From an uncultured Roseburia sp. (lineage in GTDB: Bacteria > Bacillota > Clostridia > Lachnospirales > Lachnospiraceae), in assembly GCA_910587865.1 (NCBI GenBank), contig CAJUNX010000007.1, positions 55,234 to 118,768 of the forward strand: DNA of 63,535 nucleotides. Reading direction: 5' to 3'. Each line of letters begins with the position of its first letter. Position 1 is the stretch's first letter. This document shows, piece after piece, positions 25,298-33,900 of the stretch. A program made the position numbers and the translations under genes. Below the pieces are notes generated by a model, which worked only from the letters and a program-made list of their open reading frames with translations, was not told where the DNA came from and made no database searches.

Positions 25298-25827
25298 TCC
25301 CTGGCGAGAAGATCTTTCTGCAGGGTATCGAGATAGGGAACCAGCACCCCGCGGTTTTTCGGCAGAAAAAAAGAAGGCTCAAGTTCCTCATAGCGGAAAC
25401 TTTTGCGCCCGCCCGCCTTTGCACGCTCCCAGAAAGAAAGCAGCGTCGCGAACCGCAGATAATAGAACTCGTCCCGGTGCGTAAAGCTGATCAGGAAAAA
25501 GGCGATCCCGCCCTGCTTCTCGAACCGCTCCATGAAGATCACCTGATGTTCATGGATATTCTGAAGCGGAAAGGTATCCGTATGACACTCCTTCGCGTCA
25601 AAGCATACCGGAATCCCCTGCACGGCCCCGATATAATCCACCGTGCTCTTCTGGTCGAAATACGCAAGCGTGATATGTCTGGTTTCCTTGTCGATATTGA
25701 TCGGCGTGATCGGCGTCGGAATCTTCTGCATCAGCGCGAGTCCGTTCTCCATATATTTTTCGTTGGTGCGGTTGACAAATTCCTCTAAGGTCGAACCGCG
25801 CAGTCCTCTGGAATTCCAGGTTGCCAT
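25294..25827 (-). CDS. recU: Holliday-junction resolvase RecU
   Basis: RecU cuts four-way DNA junctions and modulates RecA in Firmicutes. The 177-residue protein has the family features WNSRGLRGSTLE, STVDYIGAVQGIPVCFDAKEC (catalytic Asp and Glu-x-Lys), HQVIFMERFEKQGGIAF and SFRYEELE. The usual N-terminal stalk is short. Its last codon overlaps the his promoter -35. In many Firmicutes recU neighbours a penicillin-binding protein gene; here it does not. Confidence 0.93.
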   Translation of the reverse strand: MATWNSRGLRGSTLEEFVNRTNEKYMENGLALMQKIPTPITPINIDKETRHITLAYFDQKSTVDYIGAVQGIPVCFDAKECHTDTFPLQNIHEHQVIFMERFEKQGGIAFFLISFTHRDEFYYLRFATLLSFWERAKAGGRKSFRYEELEPSFFLPKNRGVLVPYLDTLQKDLLARD

Positions 25828-25906
25828 ATGTGCTGCTCCGTCAAATATTTTTACTGCCGCCCGTTAAAAAGCTGTTTTCCTGACGGCGCATTCTCTGATC
25901 CACATC

Positions 25907-25942
25907 ATTATATAGTATTACGGTTGCCCGTGCAATACTATA
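25907..25942 (-). promoter_or_regulatory. recU promoter with a 9 bp inverted repeat
   Basis: TTGCAC and TATAAT on the minus strand are 17 bases apart (25935-25907). TATAGTATT (25911-25919) and AATACTATA (25934-25942) form a perfect dyad spanning the promoter, a possible operator. The divergent regulator gene at 26168 is an obvious candidate binder, but this is untested. Confidence 0.65.
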
Positions 25943-26051
25943 TTTGCCTGTGCCGTCTGATGCCGGACAACCGGTACTGCGCCCGGCCTTTTCCGATCCG
26001 GGTATGCGCAGACCGGACAGGGTAAGCGGTAACGGGACGGGCAAAGATTTT

Positions 26052-26080
26052 TTGCATCACATCGCATTCTGTGTTATACT
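26052..26080 (+). promoter_or_regulatory. Promoter of the MntR/DtxR-like gene
   Basis: TTGCAT and TATACT with a 17-base spacer, 88 bases before the ATG at 26168. The remainder of the 340-base divergent region shows no other gene. Confidence 0.65.
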
Positions 26081-26167
26081 TACATGGAAAGATGCCGGGG
26101 AAACAGAGCCTGTCCCGGCATTCTGTCAATCTGTGCGCCGGGGCGCACGTACAGGGAGGTGTCCGGA

Positions 26168-26554
26168 ATGGTCATGAATGAATCAAATGAGAATTATCTG
26201 GAGACGATTCTCATCTTAAGCCACCGGCTGGGAAATGTCCGCTCTGTGGATATTGCAAATGAGATGAACTTCAAGAAGCCGAGCGTGAGCGTGGCGATGA
26301 AGAACTTAAGGGAGAACGGTTTTATCACGGTCGACACAAACGGCCATATTCATCTGACAGCCGCCGGCCGCAACGTGGCGGAGACCATCTATGAGCGCCA
26401 TACGACGCTCACAAACTGGCTGATTCTGCTCGGTGTCGACCCCAAAGTCGCGGTTCAGGACGCCTGTAAGATTGAGCACGATATCAGCGTCGAGACGTTT
26501 GATGCCCTGAAGCGTCATATCCGCGCCGGCGGCGCAGGGTCAGAATCCCGCTGA
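26168..26554 (+). CDS. DtxR/MntR-family metal-dependent regulator, short form
   Basis: A 128-residue winged-helix regulator. The N-terminal helix-turn-helix (NYLETILILSHRLGNVRSVDIANEMNF then SVSVAMKNL) is typical of the family. The dimerisation part (GVDPKVAVQDACKIEHDIS) carries Cys, Glu and His residues that match metal ligands of MntR/IdeR. There is no SH3-like third domain. The start at 26168 has GGAGG eight bases upstream. It stands alone, divergent from recU, with no metal transporter nearby. The C-terminal tail (AGGAGSESR) runs into a GC-rich repeat region. Confidence 0.85.
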   Translation: MVMNESNENYLETILILSHRLGNVRSVDIANEMNFKKPSVSVAMKNLRENGFITVDTNGHIHLTAAGRNVAETIYERHTTLTNWLILLGVDPKVAVQDACKIEHDISVETFDALKRHIRAGGAGSESR

Positions 26555-26557
26555 AGC

Positions 26558-26725
26558 GCCGGCGGCAGCCGGCGTTCTGCCGTGCGGCGCCAGCGTGACG
26601 CAAAAGACTGTGTGCCGGCGGCAGCCGGCGTGACGCCGTGCGGCGCCAGCGTGACGCAAAAGACTGTGTGCCGGCAGTGCCGCCGGCGTTCTGCCATTCG
26701 GTGACCGGCAGCTTCAGCTGTGTGC
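26558..26725. repeat. 56 bp GC-rich tandem repeats
   Basis: Two near-identical 56 bp units (26558-26613, 26614-26669), each starting GCCGGCGGCAGCCGGCGT and ending CAAAAGACTGTGT, are followed by a diverged third unit. Each contains two self-complementary GC-rich stretches (GCCGGC..., GGCGCC). They lie between convergent genes and reach the last codons of the next gene, so they may double as a terminator region. Confidence 0.85.
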
Positions 26726-27958
26726 CGGCAGCTTTAAGTGTGCTCTGACCGCTTCATATTCTGCCGGAACCGGGGCCGTGAAGATTCTCCCGTCCGCAAA
26801 TTCCAGGCGGTATGCGTGAAGCAGCTGCGACGCGGCGGGGAGTATGTTTCGAAGCCGCCGGTTTTCCGCAGGATCCCCGTATTTCGGATCACCGAGCACC
26901 GGATGACCGACAGATGCCAGATGCGCGCGGATCTGATGGGACCTCCCGGTGATCAGGTGAACCTCAAGCTCCGTATACCCGTTTCCGACCGCAACCGGCC
27001 GGTAGGCGGTCTCAATCCGCTGCGGTTTCTGCCGCTGCTCTTCCATGCGCAACGCCTGTTTCTGCCGCTGCTCTTCGTGCCGTATCGTTTCCTTCTCTTT
27101 GTGCCGTATCGTTTTTGGTTTCTGTTGTTCGTGCCGTATCGTTTCCTGTTGTTCGTGCAGTGTCGTTTTTGGTTTCTGCTCTTCGTGCAGTGTCGTTTTC
27201 CGTCGGTCTGCCGGTCTTCCTGTCACGCCGGGCGCCGCTCCGCTTTCCCTTGTATTTATGGTGGGATCCGATTCCTTGTGCGTCACAATTTTCACGCGGT
27301 TTGTATGCGGATCTTTGATGAGCCAGCCGCTGATATGCGCGGGTTCTCTCAGCTCTCCCGTGACGAGACATCTGTAGTATTTTTGGATGGAGCGTTCCTT
27401 TAACGCCTCTGACATTTCCTGAAGCCCCTTTAAGGTCTTCCCTGCAATCAGAAGCCCAGACGTGTTCCGGTCAAGGCGGTTGCAGACGGATGGACGGAAG
27501 GTGCGAAGCTGTGTTTCGGTCAGCTCCCCCTTCTGTATGAGGTAGTTTAAGATGTATTCGTTTGCCGAGATATCCTTTTGCTCGGCCTTCTGGGAGAGCA
27601 TGCCGGCGGGCTTGTTTACAATCAGGATATCGGCATCCTCGTAAAGTATCTCAGGCATCGCCGATGCCGTCTTTCCCGCGTCGTCCGCAGCTGCCTTAAG
27701 TATCCGAAGGCTCTCATATTCTCGCGCTTTTTGCGCCGCGCCGGCAAATTTCCGGAAGGTCTCATCCGAGAGGAACAGCTTCACTTCATCTTTTACATGA
27801 AGCTCCTCGGATCCTGTCGCCTTCGCGCCGTTTAACGTGAAGTTCTTCTTCCTTAACATCTTATAGAGGAAGCCAGAGGATGCTTCCGGCAGCAGTTTTT
27901 TTAGATATTTGTCGAACCGCTGTCCCGCTTCCTGCGGGCCGATCTGAAATTCCTGCAT
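26714..27958 (-). CDS. RluD-family pseudouridine synthase with a repeat linker
   Basis: This enzyme would isomerise uridine to pseudouridine in 23S rRNA or tRNA. An S4 RNA-binding domain (about 13-60) precedes the catalytic domain: CNRLDRNTSGLL (about 159-170, catalytic Asp163), IQKYYRCLVTG and the distal LITGRSHQIRAHLASVGHPVLGDPKYG. Between these, residues about 236-316 are an unusual highly charged linker of repeated units such as KTTLHEEQKP and TIRHEQQKP, absent from typical members. The start is ATG at 27958. The 27959-28187 gap shows no gene or signal I can support. Confidence 0.88.
   Translation of the reverse strand: MQEFQIGPQEAGQRFDKYLKKLLPEASSGFLYKMLRKKNFTLNGAKATGSEELHVKDEVKLFLSDETFRKFAGAAQKAREYESLRILKAAADDAGKTASAMPEILYEDADILIVNKPAGMLSQKAEQKDISANEYILNYLIQKGELTETQLRTFRPSVCNRLDRNTSGLLIAGKTLKGLQEMSEALKERSIQKYYRCLVTGELREPAHISGWLIKDPHTNRVKIVTHKESDPTINTRESGAAPGVTGRPADRRKTTLHEEQKPKTTLHEQQETIRHEQQKPKTIRHKEKETIRHEEQRQKQALRMEEQRQKPQRIETAYRPVAVGNGYTELEVHLITGRSHQIRAHLASVGHPVLGDPKYGDPAENRRLRNILPAASQLLHAYRLEFADGRIFTAPVPAEYEAVRAHLKLPAHS
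27011..27202. repeat. Intragenic 27/30 bp repeats in the RluD-type gene
   Basis: Alternating 27 and 30 bp units (a ~57 bp super-unit) built on GTGCCGTATCGTTT or GTGCAGTGTCGTTTT and TTTCTGCTGCTCTTC-type blocks repeat about six times. The total length is a multiple of three, so the protein frame is kept. Confidence 0.85.
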
Positions 27959-28187
27959 GGTATATCCTCCGTGATCCGTTTGTTATGCCGGTCTTCACCC
28001 GGCGTCTGCGATCTCGCTGCGATGCGTCAGATGAATCCCGATATGCCCGATTCCGAGAATCAGGACCGCAGCAGATATATCAGGCCCGCACAGGAAAATC
28101 CCAGGTTCATTTTCACACCCCCGTCACAATGGCCGGAATGCCGCCGGCCTCATTCTATGTATCTGTCTGCGCAGCGATCCGGGAAGT

Positions 28188-28580
28188 TCAGAATGTGATC
28201 GTCACCGGCTCCTCCGTAAACGAACTGATCGTCGCCGTGGCGTTTCTGAAATAAAAGACCTGGGTATTCCCGTCATCCGCCGCGTACCGGTTCTGAAGAG
28301 ACGGATACGCGTCCAGCATCGACTGCCTGGCCTCATTCCGGTCGTCCTCGATCAGCTCGCCCGCGATGCGGATCCAGCGGCCCTTATGAAACGCACAGAT
28401 CTCGGCTTTCGGGTTAACCAAAAGCTGCTTTGAAACTTCTTTTACCCTGCCGGTCTGGATATAAAGCCTGTCCTCAAAGACATGCGCCGTTCCGAACGGG
28501 CGGACTCTCGGCTGATCGCCCTCTGTCGTTGCCAGATAATAAGTGCCAGCTTCCTTTAAAAATGCTGCAACCTGTTCCAT
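28188..28580 (-). CDS. Pyridoxamine-5'-phosphate-oxidase-like FMN-binding protein
   Basis: A 130-residue split-barrel flavoprotein-like protein. The start FLKEAGTYYLATTEGDQPRVRPFG is characteristic of this small family, which binds FMN or F420-like cofactors; substrates are generally unknown. ATG at 28580 has GGAGG five bases upstream, whereas the ATG at 28592 overlaps that site. It stands as a single gene; 114 bp separate it from the GNAT gene, with no clear promoter. Confidence 0.85.
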   Translation of the reverse strand: MEQVAAFLKEAGTYYLATTEGDQPRVRPFGTAHVFEDRLYIQTGRVKEVSKQLLVNPKAEICAFHKGRWIRIAGELIEDDRNEARQSMLDAYPSLQNRYAADDGNTQVFYFRNATATISSFTEEPVTITF

Positions 28581-28694
28581 GTTTTCCTCCATTCCGAAGC
28601 GCTTTTGTGAAGGCCGCGCGCCGGATATCAGATCCGGCTCTGCGATTTCGGGTTTGTGGCTCCGAAACAAACCCGCTGTTGAAAAATCAGCACA

Positions 28695-29177
28695 TCAGTG
28701 TGATTTTTCTATCTTTCCTTCATCTTTTTCACTGCGTGTAAGCTTTACCAGAAACTCCGTCGTCCCGTCCTCATATTTCTTTTCACCGGTCAGAACGAAT
28801 CCGTGCCGTTCGTAAAAAGAGACGGCTCTCGTATTTTTTTCCAGCGCCCACAGATGGTCCGCGTGGAATTCCGTCACCGCATAGTCCAGCAGCCTTCCGC
28901 CGGTCCCTTCACTCTGAAAAAAAGGATCGACATATAGTTTACAGAGTTCCGTGCCGTCCACCTGCATAAACCCTTTTCTGATTCCGGAGTCCGCCACAAA
29001 GAGCTGCCGCATGACATCCGGACGGCGCAGCTTTCGCTCTGCCAGCGGGACAACCTGCAGTTCGCCGAACGAATAGCTTTCATCTTTGAAAATCGGAAAA
29101 TAAAAAATCCTGTTATTAAAGATAAAGATTTCGGCGATTCTCGACAGATCCGTTTCCTGCGCTCTCCTGATCTTCAT
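28695..29177 (-). CDS. GNAT-family N-acetyltransferase
   Basis: A 160-residue acetyl-CoA-dependent acetyltransferase. The start MKIRRAQETDLSRIAEIF, the acetyl-CoA loop FFQSEGTGGRLLDYAV (QxxGxG) and the end NTRAVSFYERHGFVLTGEKKYE are the usual GNAT order. ATG at 29177 has GGGAG seven bases upstream. It follows the NUDIX gene by 16 bp, so the two are probably co-transcribed. The substrate is not readable. Confidence 0.9.
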   Translation of the reverse strand: MKIRRAQETDLSRIAEIFIFNNRIFYFPIFKDESYSFGELQVVPLAERKLRRPDVMRQLFVADSGIRKGFMQVDGTELCKLYVDPFFQSEGTGGRLLDYAVTEFHADHLWALEKNTRAVSFYERHGFVLTGEKKYEDGTTEFLVKLTRSEKDEGKIEKSH

Positions 29178-29193
29178 ACATGTTCTCCCTTCC

Positions 29194-29964
29194 TCATACA
29201 TACTGTGCGATAAAATCATCCAGCAAAGGCAGTTCTTTCGTTCTCCAGTAATATTCTCCGTCCTTCGTCCGCTCTAAAAGATGCCGGTTATACATCTCCC
29301 TGCGCAGCGTGGCCGGATCGTCAAACAGCGCATGGCGGTTTAAGCTGTCATTTAACTCAGCCTCCGTATATTTTTTTGCGGCCGTCAGTTTTGCTGCCAG
29401 ATAATAGTATGCTTTCAGCTTCTTTTTATATTTTGCCGGCAGCGCCGTAAGCTGCATGGCGTCATTCAGAAACGGCTTCAGTTCGGAAAAATCATTCAGA
29501 AAATAGCCCAGCGTATGTACCAGCTTCTTCTCCTTATACAGTGTCCGGATCTCTTCCATTGTCATCCATCTGCATTCTTTTACTTCGTTTGTCGTCGCAT
29601 TTGCCAGCTGCAGTTCCCCGTCGTAGTCAAACTGCCACACATCCAGGATCGAGTCTCTGCGCAGATCGGAAAATATGACGGATCCATTGTCCGGCAGAAG
29701 GTCGATCCCGACCTCTTCTTTTACTTCCCGGATTGCCCCGTCCCGGCTGCTCTCACCTTTTAACACCGATCCTCCGACACATTCCCACATAAGAGGAAAG
29801 ATCGGCCGGTCCGCGGAACGCAGAGAGATGAGATATTCCCCTTTGCTGTTGCGGATCCAGACATGCACCACCAGGTGATAGCATCCTTCCGGAATCGCGT
29901 CCCTTCTCACCTGCTCTTTTCCGGTGTTTTCTCTGTATTCTGTATACAAATCCCATAGTTCCAT
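29194..29964 (-). CDS. NUDIX hydrolase with C-terminal extension
   Basis: A 256-residue protein with a complete Nudix box (GGSVLKGESSRDGAIREVKEEVGI, about 83-106), so it should hydrolyse a nucleoside diphosphate-linked compound. The Nudix domain spans about 28-160. About 90 residues of helical sequence follow (LTALPAKYKKKLKAYYYLAA), a region I cannot assign. It is upstream of and close to the GNAT gene. Confidence 0.88.
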   Translation of the reverse strand: MELWDLYTEYRENTGKEQVRRDAIPEGCYHLVVHVWIRNSKGEYLISLRSADRPIFPLMWECVGGSVLKGESSRDGAIREVKEEVGIDLLPDNGSVIFSDLRRDSILDVWQFDYDGELQLANATTNEVKECRWMTMEEIRTLYKEKKLVHTLGYFLNDFSELKPFLNDAMQLTALPAKYKKKLKAYYYLAAKLTAAKKYTEAELNDSLNRHALFDDPATLRREMYNRHLLERTKDGEYYWRTKELPLLDDFIAQYV

Positions 29965-29995
29965 AGAGGTCTCCTGTTCTGGTCCGTTCTTTTAT

Positions 29996-32035
29996 TCAGC
30001 TTTTCTTTCTGTGCACGTTCCGGATCGTCTTCTTCTTTTTTGCGCCCCGGCTCTCTGCCGGCGTCTGGCTGCTGCTCCGCCCGCGTATGCCGTCCGTCCC
30101 GTCCTTCTGCCGTCGGCTGATGTCCGTTCCCGTTTTTCCGTCCTTCTGCCGGCTTTGTCCTGCTGTTTCGGGCTTCTGCCGGCCCCGTCCGTCCGCTCGC
30201 GGCCCGTCCGTCCGCAGAATCCTGCCTGATCCTCCCGTCCTTCGCGGGCGAATCAGGCAGTTTTTATCATAACCGATCAGATCCGTGCGTCCGGCTTTTG
30301 TCACCGCTTCGAGCACCAGATCATAATTTTTCGGGCTGCGGTACTGGATTAAGGCGCGCTGCATCGCCTTTTCATGCGGGCTGACCGCGACATACACCGG
30401 TTTCATCGTGCGCGGGTCAAGCCCCGTGTAATACATGCAGGTCGAGATCGTGGACGGTGTGGGATAAAAATCCTGTACCTGCTCCGGCATGTAGCCGAGA
30501 TCTCTTAAAAATTCCGCGAGCTCGACCGCCTCCTTTAATGTGGAACCCGGATGCGAGGACATCAGGTACGGCACCAGATACTGTTTTTTTCCGAGACGCT
30601 CGTTCATATCCCGGTATGCCCTGGTAAAACGGCGATAGACTTCCACCGGCGGTTTTCCCATTTTCTCAAGCACCGCGTCCGAGATATGCTCCGGCGCGAC
30701 CTTTAACTGGCCGCTGACGTGATGCCCGCAGAGTTCCCGGAGAAACGTCTGGTCTTTGTCATGGATCAGATAATCGAACCGGATCCCGGAACGGATAAAG
30801 ACCTTTTTTACATTCGGCAGCGCGCGCAGCTTTTGAAGCAGCGTCAGGTAATCCCTGTGATCCACCCTAAGGTTTTCGCAGGGCTTCGGAAACAGACACT
30901 GCCGGTGCTTACAGACGCCGTATTTTAGCTGTTTTTCACAGGACGGTGCGCGGAAATTTGCCGTCGGGCCGCCGACGTCGTGGATATAGCCCTTAAAATC
31001 CGGCTCCCAGACCATCTGCGAGGCTTCCGCGAGGATGGATTCATGACTTCTCGTCTGAACGATCCGCCCCTGGTGAAACGTCAGTGCGCAGAAGCTGCAG
31101 CCGCCGTAGCATCCGCGGTTGCTGATCAGCGAAAACCGCACCTCCTCAATCGCCGGCACACCGCCCGCCGCCTCATACGACGGATGGTATGTGCGCCGGT
31201 ACGGCAGCGCGTAAACCTGATCCATTTCGCTCTGCGTCAGCGGTTTTGCGGGAGGATTCTGCACGACAAAAAGCGCCCCGTCATAGGTCTCAAACAGACG
31301 TTTCCCGGTAAACGGATCCGTGTTGCAGTACTGCGTATAAAAACTGCGCGCATACGCCGCTTTATCGGCGAGCAGAGATTCGTACGACGGCAGTTCGACG
31401 GCATCATAGATATCGTCACGGTTTCTCGTCTTATAAACCGTTCCTTCTATAAAGGTAATGTCACGGACGGCCAGTCCGCTCTCAAGCGCTTCCGCAATCC
31501 CGATGATACTGCGCTCCCCCATCCCGTAGGAAATCAGATCCGCGCCGGAATCCAGAAGAATCGAGCGTTTCAGCTTATCGGACCAGTAATCGTAATGGGC
31601 AAGACGGCGCAGGCTCGCCTCAATCCCGCCGATGATGACCGGCGTTTTCTTATAGATACGGCGGATCAGGTTGCAGTAGACAATTGTCGCATAATCCGGG
31701 CGTTTTCCCATCACGCCGCCGGGCGTAAACGCATCCTGTGCACGCCGCTTTTTTGAGACGGAATAGTGGTTGACCATGGAATCCATATTTCCGGCAGAGA
31801 CGAGAAATCCCAGCCGCGGTTCCCCGAAGATCTGAATCGAGGCCGGATCGCGCCAGTCTGGCTGTGCGATGATACAGACGCTGTACCCGTGCGCCTCCAG
31901 AAGCCGTGTGACAATGGCATGTCCAAAGGAAGGGTGATCCACATAGGCATCCCCGCAGACGTACACAAAATCCGGCTGCGTGATCCCGCGCGCCTCCATC
32001 TCTTCTCTGGTAATCGGTAAAAAATCCTGATTCAT
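29996..32035 (-). CDS. YgiQ-family radical SAM protein
   Basis: A 679-residue radical SAM protein of the YgiQ/UPF0313 type; the substrate is not established. The N-terminal region (DFLPITREEMEARGITQPDFV, YGYSVCIIAQPDW-like) and the radical SAM cluster SNRGCYGGCSFCALTFHQGR (CxxxCxxC) are conserved, as is the later HVSGQLKVAPEHISD. After about residue 600 it ends in a low-complexity tail rich in Gly, Arg, Lys and Gln, encoded by a repetitive stretch (30010-30240). That tail is likely variable and not catalytic. Confidence 0.9.
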   Translation of the reverse strand: MNQDFLPITREEMEARGITQPDFVYVCGDAYVDHPSFGHAIVTRLLEAHGYSVCIIAQPDWRDPASIQIFGEPRLGFLVSAGNMDSMVNHYSVSKKRRAQDAFTPGGVMGKRPDYATIVYCNLIRRIYKKTPVIIGGIEASLRRLAHYDYWSDKLKRSILLDSGADLISYGMGERSIIGIAEALESGLAVRDITFIEGTVYKTRNRDDIYDAVELPSYESLLADKAAYARSFYTQYCNTDPFTGKRLFETYDGALFVVQNPPAKPLTQSEMDQVYALPYRRTYHPSYEAAGGVPAIEEVRFSLISNRGCYGGCSFCALTFHQGRIVQTRSHESILAEASQMVWEPDFKGYIHDVGGPTANFRAPSCEKQLKYGVCKHRQCLFPKPCENLRVDHRDYLTLLQKLRALPNVKKVFIRSGIRFDYLIHDKDQTFLRELCGHHVSGQLKVAPEHISDAVLEKMGKPPVEVYRRFTRAYRDMNERLGKKQYLVPYLMSSHPGSTLKEAVELAEFLRDLGYMPEQVQDFYPTPSTISTCMYYTGLDPRTMKPVYVAVSPHEKAMQRALIQYRSPKNYDLVLEAVTKAGRTDLIGYDKNCLIRPRRTGGSGRILRTDGPRADGRGRQKPETAGQSRQKDGKTGTDISRRQKDGTDGIRGRSSSQTPAESRGAKKKKTIRNVHRKKS

Positions 32036-32094
32036 CTGTGAACCTCCGTCTCATTTCCTCTCTGCAGCCGGTTGTCGGGCGGTCGATGCCGGCC

Positions 32095-32180
32095 CGCCAT
32101 GCCCGACGTCAGTGTCCGGCAGCCGGGCAGTTCCAAACAGCACGCCATGCCCTGCGTCAGTGTCCGCCGCCCGGCAACAG
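32095..32180. repeat. Two ~36 bp direct repeats at the rsuA-type 3' end
   Basis: CGCCATGCCCGACGTCAGTG (from 32095) recurs as CGCCATGCCCTGCGTCAGTG (from 32143), an offset of 48 bp. The second copy contains the stop and last codons of the downstream-reading pseudouridine synthase gene; the first lies between genes. Confidence 0.8.
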
Positions 32181-32888
32181 CGCCCGCAGCGCGGCGAGTT
32201 CCTCCTCTGTCAGCGCCCGATACTCCCCCGGCGCAAGCGTATCCGGCAGGGTCAGCGGCCCCATACTGACCCGCCGCAGATACAGCACCTCTTTTCCGAC
32301 CGCCCGGAACATGCGCTTCACCTGATGAAACTTTCCTTCCGTGACGGTCAGCAGAATCTCCGAGATCTCCCCTGCCTTTACGATCGTAAGCTCCGCCGGC
32401 CTGGCCGGTGCGTTTTCTCCAATATCAACCCCGCTTAAAAAACGGTTAACATCCTCTTCTGTTACACATCCGCGCACATTTGCAAAATAAGTCTTCGGTA
32501 CATGCCGCGCCGGGCTGAGCAGAGCGTGCGCCATTTCGCCGTCATTAGTGATCAGAAGCAGTCCCTCGGTATCGAGGTCAAGTCTCCCGACGGGAAACAG
32601 ATCCCCGCGCACCGTATCGGTCAGATAATCCATCACGGTCCGGTGAAGATTGTCTTCCGTTGCGGTGACACAGCCCGCCGGTTTGTGGAACAGATAATAT
32701 TCCGCCGCCCGGTAGATCAGCCGCTTTCCGGACAGGAATACGACATCTGTCTTCTCATCAACCTTCTGCTCCGGTTTTCTCGTCGTTTCTCCGTTTACCG
32801 TCACCTGTCCGGCCCGGATCATTTTTTTTACCTCGCTCCGTGTTCCGGCGCCTGTTTCTGTCAGGTATTTATCGAGTCTCAATGCCAT
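32157..32888 (-). CDS. RsuA/RluB-family pseudouridine synthase
   Basis: A 243-residue enzyme that would modify a uridine of rRNA. The S4 domain (LDKYLTETGAGTRSEVKKMIRAG, VTVNG) is followed by the catalytic motif VGRLDLDTEGLLLITNDG (Asp is the nucleophile) and the distal GKFHQVKRMFRAVG. The start at 32888 has AGGTGG just upstream; the GTG at 32897 is less likely. It is preceded by a stretch (32889-33043) with a small direct repeat. Confidence 0.9.
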   Translation of the reverse strand: MALRLDKYLTETGAGTRSEVKKMIRAGQVTVNGETTRKPEQKVDEKTDVVFLSGKRLIYRAAEYYLFHKPAGCVTATEDNLHRTVMDYLTDTVRGDLFPVGRLDLDTEGLLLITNDGEMAHALLSPARHVPKTYFANVRGCVTEEDVNRFLSGVDIGENAPARPAELTIVKAGEISEILLTVTEGKFHQVKRMFRAVGKEVLYLRRVSMGPLTLPDTLAPGEYRALTEEELAALRALLPGGGH

Positions 32889-32977
32889 ATGTACCACCTG
32901 TCATGTCAATTTCCATTTCAAAGCATTTTCGCGGCGTGGTTCCGGCAGGGCTTTTTTGCGACACTTCGGAACAAACA

Positions 32978-33041
32978 GCCGTGTGATGACCTCAGCAATC
33001 AGACCGACAGGCCGTGTGATGACCTCAGCGATCAGGCCGGC
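32978..33041. repeat. Two 33 bp direct repeats
   Basis: GCCGTGTGATGACCTCAGC begins at 32978 and at 33011; the two units differ at a few positions. They lie between the M23 peptidase gene and the RsuA-type gene and end at the M23 stop. Confidence 0.85.
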
Positions 33042-33043
33042 GT

Positions 33044-33886
33044 TCACACGAGCCGCTCCCCGTTCTTTTTCCACAGATACCGCAGCATCGGATAGGAATT
33101 TACGGAAAATTCCCGCCCGTTCTGGTCGTTCAGATAAATCCCGACGTGCAGATGCACGTCAAACTTTCCCGTGGTTCCCGGGATTTCACTGTAGCCGGTA
33201 TCGCCCATAAACCCGAGAAATGTGCCTGCTTCCACCCGCTCCCCGATCTGAAATTCCTTCGCGTACTCCGCCATATGCGCATAATAAAAATACGCCCCGG
33301 AATCGCTGCGGATACCGATCCGCCAGCCGCCGAGCTTCAGCCAGCCGATCTGCTCCACCACGCCGTCCGTCATGCTGTAAACGGGATAAAGCCCGCGCCG
33401 GTTCACTGTCGCCATCAGGTCAGTACCCTCGTGCCCGCGCTCCCCTCCGAACGTCCGGCTCTGCATCCAGCTGTCCGCAAAGCTGATGTCTGCATCCGGC
33501 TCTGCATCCACCGCACCGACCGGGAACCGCTCCAGATCATTCCAAACCGCATAGATATACTGACAAAGCCGCGCAAATTCCTCCGAGCGGTAACGGCTGG
33601 CATACCCGATACCGCTTTTTAAAACAGCTGTATCCGTCTCCGTGCAGTCCGATGCAAAATACATCGCAAGCAGCCGTGAAAACTCCTCCGTATCCCCTCC
33701 CGCTTCCTTTAAAAAGAGATCCGCTGTATCCTCCGCGATCCGGTGATCACGGAAATTCTGATATGCCGTCTCATAAGAAAAACAGTTTATCTGCAGTACC
33801 TTTTCCGTGATATGATTTGTCAGAAGGACATTAAACAGCACCACGGCAAAAAAAAGCAGTGACATACGGATACGTTTTTCGATCAT
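33044..33886 (-). CDS. M23-family peptidase, membrane-anchored
   Basis: A 280-residue protein with an N-terminal membrane segment (about 8-24) and an M23 (LytM-like) zinc peptidase domain (about 150-275). Metal residues are in GHEGTDL (HxxxD) and FDVHLHVGIY (HxH). The likely role is cutting peptide cross-links in peptidoglycan outside the membrane. The middle (about 40-140) has no recognised domain. It is 14 bp downstream of pepD and on the same strand. Confidence 0.9.
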   Translation of the reverse strand: MIEKRIRMSLLFFAVVLFNVLLTNHITEKVLQINCFSYETAYQNFRDHRIAEDTADLFLKEAGGDTEEFSRLLAMYFASDCTETDTAVLKSGIGYASRYRSEEFARLCQYIYAVWNDLERFPVGAVDAEPDADISFADSWMQSRTFGGERGHEGTDLMATVNRRGLYPVYSMTDGVVEQIGWLKLGGWRIGIRSDSGAYFYYAHMAEYAKEFQIGERVEAGTFLGFMGDTGYSEIPGTTGKFDVHLHVGIYLNDQNGREFSVNSYPMLRYLWKKNGERLV

Positions 33887-33900
33887 GAATCCCCCGCCAA

